A DNA stretch of 57,818 nucleotides, taken from positions 1-57,818 of the forward strand of contig NZ_JASHKB010000024.1 of NCBI RefSeq assembly GCF_030732865.1, written 5' to 3'. The translations under genes were made by a program, and so were the position numbers. The stretch comes from Roseitalea sp. MMSF_3546 (GTDB lineage Bacteria; Pseudomonadota; Alphaproteobacteria; Rhizobiales; Rhizobiaceae). Shown piece after piece: positions 28,160 to 39,316 of the stretch (positions are counted from its first letter, which is position 1; each line of letters opens with the position of its first letter). The notes under the pieces were generated by a model that worked only from the letters and a program-made list of their open reading frames with translations, did not search any database and was not told the origin of the DNA.

Positions 28160-28648
28160 TCAGCCCCCGACCTTGATCTTGCGCTGGGCGGTCTTGGCCT
28201 CTTCCTTCTTGGGCATGGTCACGACGAGGATGCCCTTGTCGAATTCGGCCGAAATGGCATCGGCATCGACCCGGTCGGGAAGCGGGAAGCTGCGCTGGAA
28301 GCTGCCATAGCTGCGCTCGAAGACGTGCACATCGTCCTTTTCGCTGTCATGCTCGACCTTTTTTTCGCCCTTCAGGAACAGTGCGTTGTCGCGCACGCTC
28401 AGATCCACCTGGTCCTCGCTCATGCCGGGCAGTTCGGCCGTCAGCGTGATGGCGGCGTCGTTCTCGGCGATGTCGATCGCCGGGCGAACCACGCCCGACA
28501 TGGACAGCGACGGCATGCCGCTGCGTGCGGCCGCCGTGCCGCGATCGCCGAAAAAGCCCTCGAACAGCTGGTCCATCTCCTTGCGGAACTCGTCGAACAT
28601 GTTGGACGACCACAGCGTGGGAACACCCGATTTCTGCTTGTCAGCCAT
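28160..28648 (-). CDS. Hsp20/alpha-crystallin small heat shock protein
   Basis: 162 residues. The N-terminal arm WSSNMFDEFRKEMDQLFEGF precedes the alpha-crystallin domain (about 50-150), with PAIDIAENDAAITLTAELPG, the loop GEKKVEHDSEKDDVHVFERS-type segment and SYGSFQRSFPLPDRVD. An ATP-independent holdase that binds unfolding proteins. The C-terminal IKVGG provides an I-x-V anchor. GAGGAG precedes the ATG, and an FNR/FixK-type box lies 70-84 bases upstream. The convergent gap to nnr (155 bases) shows only a GC hairpin without a T-run. Confidence 0.94.
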   Translation of the reverse strand: MADKQKSGVPTLWSSNMFDEFRKEMDQLFEGFFGDRGTAAARSGMPSLSMSGVVRPAIDIAENDAAITLTAELPGMSEDQVDLSVRDNALFLKGEKKVEHDSEKDDVHVFERSYGSFQRSFPLPDRVDADAISAEFDKGILVVTMPKKEEAKTAQRKIKVGG

Positions 28649-28718
28649 TGCTTACACTCCTCTGGCTTCCATCCTGCGGGAAACGATGAAAAGCGTGCCA
28701 CGACCGTCCGGGCATTCA

Positions 28719-28732
28719 TTGACGCCGGTCAA
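28719..28732. promoter_or_regulatory. FNR/FixK-type box upstream of hsp20
   Basis: TTGACGCCGGTCAA fits the anaerobox TTGA-N6-TCAA exactly and is symmetric (TTGAC-N4-GTCAA). It is centred about 77 bases upstream of the hsp20 ATG in the 119-base uvrA-hsp20 gap, consistent with activation from a position near -40 if the message starts about 35 bases before the ATG. Confidence 0.6.
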
Positions 28733-28767
28733 ACGGGCCGGATTATGCGCGCGAAAGCCGCAGCGGG

Positions 28768-31698
<2,931 letters not shown>

Positions 31699-31826
31699 CG
31701 AAAAGGAGGATCCCGGAAATCGCCGAAACGCATCGCACTATGTAGTGACGGGCGGCGGCGAGTCGAGCCGACATCATCAAAACAGTTCCGCCCATTGCGC
31801 CGGCCTTCGTCGATTGCGATCGCCTG

Positions 31827-31855
31827 TTGACAGCGAGGTCACGCATCTATAGAAC
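31827..31855 (+). promoter_or_regulatory. Candidate promoter for ssb overlapping the LexA site
   Basis: TTGACA at 31827-31832 is followed after 17 bases by TAGAAC (31850-31855), with the better-looking TATAGA two bases earlier at 31848. This gives a start roughly 100 bases before ssb. The -10 region overlaps the LexA box, as expected for a repressible promoter. Confidence 0.6.
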
Positions 31856-31866
31856 AAATAAGGAAC
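31852..31866. promoter_or_regulatory. SOS box (LexA site) between uvrA and ssb
   Basis: GAACAAATAAGGAAC is a perfect match to the alphaproteobacterial LexA direct repeat GAAC-N7-GAAC (GTTC-N7-GTTC on the other strand). Its place between the divergent repair genes uvrA and ssb is the arrangement known from other alphaproteobacteria, so DNA damage should induce both genes. Confidence 0.9.
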
Positions 31867-31965
31867 GAAGACAAGACCGAAAAGTCCCTGTGGACATCGC
31901 GCCCCGGCCTTCATGACCACTGCCCGGGGGCCTATGGTGTCCGAAACCGGCTTTGGAGCGATGAA

Positions 31966-32484
31966 ATGGCAGGCAGTGTCAACAAGGTGATTTTGGTCGG
32001 CAATCTGGGCGCCGATCCCGATGTGCGGCGGCTGAATTCGGGCGATCCGGTGGTCAATCTGTCGCTGGCGACCTCCGAGCAGTGGCGCGACAAGCAAAGC
32101 GGCGAGCGGCGCGAGCGGACCGAGTGGCACCGGGTGGTCATTTTCAACGAGAACCTGGCCCGGGTGGCCGAGAACTATCTCAGGAAGGGTTCGAAAGTGT
32201 ATGTCGAAGGCCAGTTGCAAACCCGCAAATGGACCGATCAGAACGGCCAGGACCGCTATATGACCGAGATCGTGCTGCAGCGCTTCCGCGGCGATCTGCA
32301 GATGCTCGACAGCCGCGGCGATGCCGAAGCCGGTCAGGGCAGCGGCCGCGGGCAGGGCGGCTATGGCAATGACAGGGTGGGGCAGGGCGCCGGCGGCATG
32401 AACACCGGTCCCGGCCAGGGCCAGTCCGGCCAGGGCGGCAGCAACGACTATGTGCGCGATCTCGACGATGAGATCCCGTTCTGA
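31966..32484 (+). CDS. ssb: Single-stranded DNA-binding protein
   Basis: 172 residues. OB-fold domain (about 1-112) with [38 protein letters not shown] and [18 protein letters not shown] Gly/Gln-rich flexible linker (about 115-160) leads to the acidic tip DDEIPF, which recruits repair and replication partners. Probably damage-inducible from the shared SOS box. Confidence 0.98.
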   Translation: MAGSVNKVILVGNLGADPDVRRLNSGDPVVNLSLATSEQWRDKQSGERRERTEWHRVVIFNENLARVAENYLRKGSKVYVEGQLQTRKWTDQNGQDRYMTEIVLQRFRGDLQMLDSRGDAEAGQGSGRGQGGYGNDRVGQGAGGMNTGPGQGQSGQGGSNDYVRDLDDEIPF

Positions 32485-32572
32485 CGGCCGCGCGGGACGG
32501 GACCATGACGGGACCTTGACCCCGGCCGACCCTGGCGGCGCCGAAGGCCGGTTCGATCTCAGCCTCGGCCTT

Positions 32573-32709
32573 GAGCGTTCCGTGACGAGATTGAACCGCT
32601 CTGCCGGAGCGGGCTTGGGTCAAGGCCAAGGGCTCTGGCGACGGGCGTATCGGGATACGGCCGAGCCGAAGGCCGCCGGGTTTGGCCCGAACCGGCCCGG
32701 CCGTTCGGG
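32573..32709. repeat. Dispersed repeat, copy 1, in the ssb-downstream gap
   Basis: This element in the 424-base gap between ssb and the convergent binding-protein gene begins GAGCGTTCCGTGACGAGATTGAA, given here as two parts: GAGCGTTC then CGTGACGAGATTGAA. It contains CGTATCGGGATACGG and ends in the hairpin CCCGAAC...GTTCGGG. The same parts in the same order occur at 57629-57787. The rest of the gap has a GACGGGACC direct repeat near 32495 and an ORF ending in a hydrophobic stretch at 32812, without a credible start. Confidence 0.6.
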
Positions 32710-32908
32710 TTGGCTGCGGCACAGACCGCGCGGTGATATTCAACAGAGCCTGGTCTTCGCGGTCACGGTGCTGGGGCTGGCGCTGGCCTGGATGGCCGGC
32801 TTTTCGGGCTGACACGCCGCGTGCGCGGCAGCGCGCGCCGGCGCGCAAGAGGCGCTGACGATGGTCCGGCGACGGCACGGGGCCGCCGCCGGCACGATCG
32901 ATGACCGG

Positions 32909-34501
32909 TCAGTTCTTCTCGACCAGCCGGTAGAAGACGAAGTCGGAGGTCGCGCCGTTGACGTAGCCGGTGACGTCCTCGTCCATCGCCACCTGATAGG
33001 AGGCCTGGAACATGATCACGAAGGGCGCTCTCTCCTGCACGCGCTGCTGCAGTTCCAGATACATCGCCTCGCGGGCCTCCGGATCGCTCTCGGTGAGCGC
33101 GGCGCGGGTCATCTCGTTGAGCGCCTCGGGCACGGCCCAGGCATTGCGCCAGGTGGTCGTCGCCGCATAGGCGTCGTCGGAATTGTCCGAATTGTACGAG
33201 AACGCCTTGGCGTTGGAGTGCGGATCCATGAAGTCCGGGCCCCAGTACAGCAGCATCGCCTCGTGGCTGCGCTCGCGGTACTTGGTGATCACCTGGCTGC
33301 CGGTGCCGGGCAGGATCTCGAAATTGATGCCCGCCTCGGCGAAGGTCGCCTGCAATGACTGCGCCATGTCGGTGAAGGGAGCCGAGTTGATCACATCCAG
33401 CGTCACCTCGATCGGCAGGTCGACACCGGCATCGGCGAGAATCTGCTCGGCCTTTTCGGGATCGTAGCTGTAGGGCGTTTCGGTGTAGGCGCCCGGGAAC
33501 CCGTCCGGCCAGAACGCCTGGTGGATCTCCATCTGGCCCTTAAGGAAGCTCTCGGTCATGCCCTCATAGTCGACCAGATAGCGCGCCGCCTCCCAGACCG
33601 CTTCGGGGGTCAGCGAGTCCGTCTTCTGGTTGAACGACAGGAAGTGGACGGCGGCCTGCGGATAGGTTTCCACCTTGATGCCCTCGGCGTCGATCGAGGC
33701 GATCTGGTCGGGCGTGAGGTTGCGCGCCATGTCGACATCGCCCTGCTCGAGCAGCAATTGCTGGGTGGCGGACTCGGCGACATGGCGGATGATCACCTGC
33801 TCGACCTTCGGCCCTTCCTTGAAGTAGTCCTCATTGGCCTGCATGCGGATCAGTTCGGCCGGCCGGTAGGCGGTCAGCGCGAACGGGCCGGAGCCGGCGG
33901 TGTTGGCGTTCAGCCAGCCATTGCCCATGTCGCCGTCGACCGCATTGGCCATCACCGTTTCCTTGTCGACGATGGAGGCGGGCCTTGAGGCCAGCACGTT
34001 CATCACGAAGGCCGGCGAGAAGTCGCCGTCATAGCGGATGGTGACGGTGTTGCCCTCGCTTGTGACCATCTCCTCGACATTGTCCGGCGTCCAGCCGAGC
34101 TGGGCCAGGATGAAGGCCGGCGTCAGGTTCAGCTTGATGACGCGGGCGAGCGAGAACACGACATCCTCACCGCGCACCGGGTTGCCCGAATGGAACACGG
34201 CGTCATCGCGCAGGGTGAAGCTGATGGTCTTGTTTTCGGCGTCGATCTGCCAGTCGGTGGCCAGACCCGGCGCGAGCACGGTCGTGTCCTCGGCATCGTA
34301 TTGCACCAGCCGGTCATAGGTGTTGGTGACGAGTTCGCCCGAGGTGAACTCGTAGGCCTGGGCCGGATCGATGGCGACGATGTCGTCGATGTTCTGGGCA
34401 ACCACCAGCACGTTGGGCGGCGTGTCGGCGACCGCCGCCCCGGCAAAGGCCAGCGGCAGCGTGAGCGCCGTTGCCAACAGGGTCGATTTGAGCAGCTTCA
34501 T
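32909..34501 (-). CDS. Peptide/dipeptide-type ABC transporter substrate-binding protein
   Basis: 530 residues, SBP family 5 (DppA/OppA cluster C). A cleavable signal peptide (LLATALTLPLAFAGAAVADT) without a lipobox makes it a free periplasmic protein. Family 5 features: LAPGLATDWQIDAENKTISF, FTLRDDAVFHSGNPVRGEDV and AEQILADAGVD. AGGAGGATAAC is a strong ribosome binding site inside the end of the upstream regulator gene, one base away. The ligand (peptide, nickel, opine or polyol) cannot be told from sequence. Its transporter partners are on the other strand from 35284. Confidence 0.9.
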   Translation of the reverse strand: MKLLKSTLLATALTLPLAFAGAAVADTPPNVLVVAQNIDDIVAIDPAQAYEFTSGELVTNTYDRLVQYDAEDTTVLAPGLATDWQIDAENKTISFTLRDDAVFHSGNPVRGEDVVFSLARVIKLNLTPAFILAQLGWTPDNVEEMVTSEGNTVTIRYDGDFSPAFVMNVLASRPASIVDKETVMANAVDGDMGNGWLNANTAGSGPFALTAYRPAELIRMQANEDYFKEGPKVEQVIIRHVAESATQQLLLEQGDVDMARNLTPDQIASIDAEGIKVETYPQAAVHFLSFNQKTDSLTPEAVWEAARYLVDYEGMTESFLKGQMEIHQAFWPDGFPGAYTETPYSYDPEKAEQILADAGVDLPIEVTLDVINSAPFTDMAQSLQATFAEAGINFEILPGTGSQVITKYRERSHEAMLLYWGPDFMDPHSNAKAFSYNSDNSDDAYAATTTWRNAWAVPEALNEMTRAALTESDPEAREAMYLELQQRVQERAPFVIMFQASYQVAMDEDVTGYVNGATSDFVFYRLVEKN

Positions 34502-34502
34502 G

Positions 34503-35156
34503 TTATCCTCCTGTGGATTGTTGGGCTGTGGTCATGACCGAAGCGGCGTCCGCCGCCGGCGCGTGATCGAGGTCGGCGCGGCCGGCCATGTGGAACACGG
34601 TCAGCGTGCCGACCCACAACAGCCGCGCGGGCCGGTCGCCGGGGTTGGACCAGGCATGGGGCCGGTTGCCGCGATAGTGCAGGCTGTCGCCGGCACGCAG
34701 CGTCATCTCCTCGCCGTCGAGCACCTGGCGGATCTCGCCATCGAGGATGTAGATGACCTCCTCGCCCTCGTGGCTGACCGTCTCCGAGCGGTGGCCCGGC
34801 GGCACGTGGACGATGAACGACGACAGCTCGTGGCCGGGCAGGTCGGCGCCGGTCTGCTCGTAGTGGATCGAGGAACCATCGAGCGAAAACAGGACGCGCT
34901 CGCCGGCGCGGCTCAGCGAGTCCGAAGCCTGCGGCATCGCCACGAAATAGTCGAGCTTGACATTGAGCGCGCTTGCGATCTGGGCGAGCGTGCCAAGGCT
35001 CGGCGTGGCATTGTCGCGCTCGATCTGGCTGAGATAGCCGACCGAGACGCCTGCCGCCTGACCCAGTGCCTGCAGCGTCATCGACAACTGGCGTCGGCGG
35101 CTGCGGACCAGCGGGCCGATCTTCAACTCATGCTTTTGCGCGCTTTGCGTGGACAT
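34503..35156 (-). CDS. XRE-family regulator with C-terminal cupin domain
   Basis: 217 residues from the ATG giving MSTQSAQKHELKIGPLVRSR; the open frame upstream runs across the divergent promoter and is not plausible. The helix-turn-helix is at about 12-68 (MTLQALGQAAGVSVGYLSQI, ERDNATPSLGTLAQIASALN). The cupin (about 105-190) reads VPPGHRSETVSHEGEEVIYI and LRAGDSLHYRGNRPHAWSNP. Such proteins (PuuR-like group) sense a small molecule through the cupin. It is co-directional with the binding-protein gene and divergent from the permease genes, so it probably controls both. Confidence 0.92.
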   Translation of the reverse strand: MSTQSAQKHELKIGPLVRSRRRQLSMTLQALGQAAGVSVGYLSQIERDNATPSLGTLAQIASALNVKLDYFVAMPQASDSLSRAGERVLFSLDGSSIHYEQTGADLPGHELSSFIVHVPPGHRSETVSHEGEEVIYILDGEIRQVLDGEEMTLRAGDSLHYRGNRPHAWSNPGDRPARLLWVGTLTVFHMAGRADLDHAPAADAASVMTTAQQSTGG

Positions 35157-35171
35157 CGTGCGAACCGCTAC

Positions 35172-35203
35172 CAAAATTTTTTTGATAAAAGCAAAAAAAT
35201 TTG
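35172..35203. promoter_or_regulatory. AT-rich inverted repeat, likely operator of the XRE-cupin regulator
   Basis: CAAAATTTTTTTG (35172-35184) and CAAAAAAATTTG (35192-35203) are inverted arms with a seven-base spacer, differing only by one extra A. It lies in the 127-base divergent region, 15 bases upstream of the regulator ATG and about 80 bases before the permease start. The stretch is strikingly AT-rich against the surrounding DNA. Confidence 0.65.
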
Positions 35204-35283
35204 TAAGTTCCAAGTCTATTGTCCCGGTCTGCCCGACCTTGCGGTGTCGGGCGGCCGCCTCTTCGCTGATCGGGTCGTCCGCC

Positions 35284-36366
35284 ATGTCCTTTGAACCCGC
35301 CGCATCGCCCGATGCCGTCCGTGCCGCCTCCGGCCGCGGGGCCTTTGCGCGGCTGCGCGGGCCGGCGGGCTCGGCACTGGCGATGGTGCTCACGGTCGCG
35401 CTGACCTTTCTGGGGCTTCTGGCGATCACCTTCTTCATCGGGCGCGTCGTGCCGATCGACCCGGTTCTGGCGGTGGTCGGCGACCGGGCCAGCACCGAGG
35501 TCTACGAGCAGGTGCGCATCGAGATGGGCCTCGACCGACCGCTCGTGGTGCAGTTCTTCTCCTATGTGGGCGAGGTCTTGCGCGGCGATCTGGGCATGTC
35601 GATCTCGACAAACCGACCGGTCGCCGAGGATCTGGCGCGGGTGTTTCCCGCCACGCTCGAGATGGCCACCATCGGCATTGTCATCGGCGTCGGTCTTGGC
35701 GTGCCGCTGGGCGTGTGGGCGGCCTACCGCCAGGGAAGCTGGATCGACCAGGCGATCCGCGTCTTCGGGCTGGCCGGCTATTCGGTGCCGGCCTTCTGGC
35801 TCGGCCTTGTCGGACTGGCCGTCTTTTATGCCGGTCTGGGCTGGGCGGCGGCGCCGGGGCGGCTTTCGATCTTCTATGAGGGGCTGGTGCCGCAGGTAAC
35901 GGGCCTGCTGCTGGTCGACAGCCTGATCGCCGGCGACATGGCCGTATTTCGCGATGCCGCCCATCATCTGGCCTTGCCGGCGCTGATCCTGGGTTTCTTC
36001 AGCCTTGCCTATATTGCCCGCATGACGCGGTCCTTGATGCTCGACCAGTTCGGCCAGGAATACGTCACGACCGCGCGCGTCAAGGGCGTTCCCGAATGGC
36101 GGGTCATCTGGGTCCACGCGTTCCGTCCGGTCCGCGTGCCGCTGATCACCGTCATTGGCCTGTCCTATGCGGCACTGCTGGAAGGCTCGGTGATGATCGA
36201 GACGGTCTTCTCCTGGCCCGGCATCGGCAACTATCTGACGACCGCGCTTCTGAACGCCGACATGAACGCCGTGCTGGGCGCGACGCTGGTGATCGGCGCG
36301 GTGTTCATCGTCATCAACAAGGTGTCGGACGTGCTCTACCGCATTCTCGACGCAAGGAGCCGCTGA
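35284..36366 (+). CDS. Dipeptide/oligopeptide ABC transporter permease (DppB-like)
   Basis: 360 residues from the ATG giving MSFEPAASPDAV; earlier in-frame codons would put the start inside the operator region. About six transmembrane segments. Family marks: LGLDRPLVVQFFSY-type segment, GDLGMSISTNRPV, the EAA-loop region YVTTARVKGVPEWRVIWVHA and GSVMIETVFSWPGIG. Forms the inner-membrane channel with the next gene product, whose start overlaps its stop (TGATG). Confidence 0.92.
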   Translation: MSFEPAASPDAVRAASGRGAFARLRGPAGSALAMVLTVALTFLGLLAITFFIGRVVPIDPVLAVVGDRASTEVYEQVRIEMGLDRPLVVQFFSYVGEVLRGDLGMSISTNRPVAEDLARVFPATLEMATIGIVIGVGLGVPLGVWAAYRQGSWIDQAIRVFGLAGYSVPAFWLGLVGLAVFYAGLGWAAAPGRLSIFYEGLVPQVTGLLLVDSLIAGDMAVFRDAAHHLALPALILGFFSLAYIARMTRSLMLDQFGQEYVTTARVKGVPEWRVIWVHAFRPVRVPLITVIGLSYAALLEGSVMIETVFSWPGIGNYLTTALLNADMNAVLGATLVIGAVFIVINKVSDVLYRILDARSR

Positions 36367-37271
36367 TGGCCGGCGCGATCGACTGGCTCACCGCCGATTC
36401 GCCCGCCTCGCGCCTTCAGGCCCGCGCCGTGCGCATCTGGGCGATCGGCGGCGCGCTGATGCGCAACCCGCTCGCCGCGCTCGGCATCGCCATCGTGCTT
36501 GTGCTGATCGTCACCGCCGCCTTCGCGCCCTGGATCGCGCCCTATCCGCCAATCGGCCAGGATCTGGGCAATCGGCTGCTGCCGCCCAGCGCCATGCACT
36601 GGATGGGCACGGACGAGTTGGGCCGCGACATCTTCTCGCGCGTGGTCTACGGCGCGCGCATCACGCTGCTGATCGTCATCCTGGTGGCGGTCATCGCCGC
36701 GCCGGTCGGCCTGATCGTCGGCGCGGTTTCGGGCTATTTCGGCGGCTGGATCGACCGCGTGCTGATGGGGCTGACGGACATGTTCCTGTCCATGCCAAAG
36801 CTCATTCTGGCGCTCGCCTTCGTCGCCGCGCTCGGTCCGGGCATCGAGAACGCGATCATCGCCATTGCGATCACCGCCTGGCCGCCCTATGCGCGCATCG
36901 CGCGCGCCGAAACGCTGACCTTCCGCAATTCGGAGTTCATCGACGCGGTCCGTTTGCAGGGTGCCTCGTCGGGGCGCATCATCGTTCGCCACGTGCTGCC
37001 GCTATGCGTGTCGTCGACGATCGTGCGGGTGACACTGGACATGGCGGGCATCATCCTGATCGCCGCCGGGCTTGGCTTTCTGGGCCTTGGCGCGCAGCCG
37101 CCGCTGCCCGAATGGGGCGCGATGATCTCGCGCGGGCGCAGCTTCATCCTCGACCAGTGGTGGGTGGCGACCATGCCCGGCTTCGCCATCATCGTGGTCA
37201 GCCTGGGCTTTTGTTTCCTCGGCGACGGGCTGCGCGACGTGCTCGATCCCAAGCAGGGCGGCAAGTCGTGA
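36366..37271 (+). CDS. Dipeptide/oligopeptide ABC transporter permease (DppC-like)
   Basis: 301 residues. N-terminal region with RNPLAALGIAIVLVLIVTAA as first membrane span, then HWMGTDELGRDIFSRVVYGA, the DppC signature. EAA loop FIDAVRLQGASSGRIIVRHV. Ends with LGDGLRDVLDPKQGGKS, as in the family. Overlaps the previous gene by one base and the next by four (GTGA). Confidence 0.93.
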   Translation: MAGAIDWLTADSPASRLQARAVRIWAIGGALMRNPLAALGIAIVLVLIVTAAFAPWIAPYPPIGQDLGNRLLPPSAMHWMGTDELGRDIFSRVVYGARITLLIVILVAVIAAPVGLIVGAVSGYFGGWIDRVLMGLTDMFLSMPKLILALAFVAALGPGIENAIIAIAITAWPPYARIARAETLTFRNSEFIDAVRLQGASSGRIIVRHVLPLCVSSTIVRVTLDMAGIILIAAGLGFLGLGAQPPLPEWGAMISRGRSFILDQWWVATMPGFAIIVVSLGFCFLGDGLRDVLDPKQGGKS

Positions 37272-38103
37272 CCGAACACCTGCTCGAACTGGAAAACCTG
37301 CGGGTGAGCTTCCCCACGCGCGACGGCCCGGCCGAGGTCGTCTCGGGCGTGTCGCTGACGCTCGGGCGCGAACGGCTCGGCATTGTCGGCGAATCGGGTT
37401 CGGGCAAGTCGCTGACCGGCCGCGCGATCCTGCGGCTCGTGCGCCCGCCCGGCAAGATGAGCGTCGAGCGGCTGGTGTTTGCCGGCCAGGACCTGATGGC
37501 GCTCGGCGAGCGCGGCATGCGGGCCATTCGCGGCGCGCGCATCTCCATGGTCATGCAGGACCCCAAATTCTCGCTCAACCCTGTGATGACCGTCGGCGAG
37601 CAGATCGCCGAGGCGCTGCGCGTGCATGGCGCGCGGCTGTCGCGCCAGGCCATGCGCCGGCGCGTGGTTTCGATGCTCGAGCAGGTGCGCATCAACGATC
37701 CCGAGCGCGTCGCCGGGTTCTATCCGCACGAGGTCTCCGGCGGCATGGGCCAGCGCATCATGATCGCCATGATGCTGATCCCCGAGCCGGACCTGCTGAT
37801 CGCCGACGAGCCGACCTCGGCGCTTGACGTTTCGGTGCAGGCGCAGGTGCTCGACCTGATCGACGATCTGATCGCCAGGAACGGCATGGGCCTGATCCTG
37901 ATCAGCCACGATCTCGAACTGGTGGCGCGCTATTGCGACCGGATCATCGTCATGAATGCCGGACGCATCGTTGAGGAGTGCCCCGCCGACCGGCTGGGCG
38001 AAGCCACGCACCCCTATACGCGCGGCCTGATCGACGCGGTGCCGCGCATGAACGAGACCCGCGAGGAACTGCCGGTGCTCGACCGCAGCGCATGGAGCGG
38101 CAC

Positions 38104-38107
<4 letters not shown>
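37268..38107 (+). CDS. Peptide-type ABC transporter ATP-binding protein (DppD-like)
   Basis: 279 residues, GTG start overlapping the previous stop. Walker A GESGSGKSL at about residue 41, Q-loop MVMQDPKFSLNPVMTVG, signature EVSGGMGQRIMIAMM, Walker B LLIADEPTSALDVSVQAQVL, switch His in LISHDLEL. The tail ATHPYTRGLIDAVPRMN is typical, but the cysteine-rich C-terminal cluster found in DppD/OppD is absent and the protein is shorter than the usual 320 or so residues. Confidence 0.92.
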
Positions 38108-38862
<755 letters not shown>

Positions 38863-38982
38863 CCCGAAACCGGCAATCCTCGCCCATCCTTCGTCCGATT
38901 GCGGGAACGCCCGGCCATCGACCGCGTTCAGCCCGTGACGGACGACAGCGCCGTCCGGTTGAAGCCCCGACGCGAGGCCCCC

Positions 38983-39150
38983 ATGGACGCCAATACGCGC
39001 ATTCCGCTGCATTCGGGCCGGCAGATCCCGGTCCTGGGACTTGGAACCTGGATGCTCACCGAGCAGACCGCCGCGACGGTGGAAGCGGCGATCCGACCCG
39101 AGAACGCCGGCCATGGAACGATTGCGCCCGCGCCACGGTTCCCCGCTTGA
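38983..39150 (+). pseudogene. Truncated aldo/keto reductase, N-terminal remnant
   Basis: An ATG opens MDANTRIPLHSGRQIPVLGL and continues GTWMLTEQTAATVEAAI, the N-terminal strand and cofactor-site start of aldo/keto reductases. After about 37 residues the similarity stops (RPENAGHGTIAPAP) and the frame ends at codon 56; intact enzymes have about 270 residues. No further reductase motifs were seen before the next gene. Elsewhere the 454-base gap 38863-39316 shows nothing else recognisable. Confidence 0.6.
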
Positions 39151-39316
39151 GGGCCGGGCGCCGGGCTCGGTCGGGCGCCTTGCGATGTCCGATCGCCGCT
39201 TGCAACGCGGTCTTGCCCGGTTAAGGTCCGGCCCCGGCGCGGCGCTCGGGCAGCGCGGCGCATTCGCATGACGACCGCCCACCATGCCGGCACGCCGGCC
39301 GCCAAGGGAGACCCGC

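Noticed and set aside
28649-28767. ROSE-type RNA thermometer before hsp20
   Set aside because: The leader has GAGGAG but not the conserved pairing segment that masks it in ROSE elements.
32450-32812. A 120-codon frame ending in a hydrophobic segment (QQSLVFAVTVLGLALAWMAG)
   Set aside because: It starts inside ssb, is low complexity, crosses the dispersed repeat and has no internal start with a ribosome binding site near the hydrophobic part.
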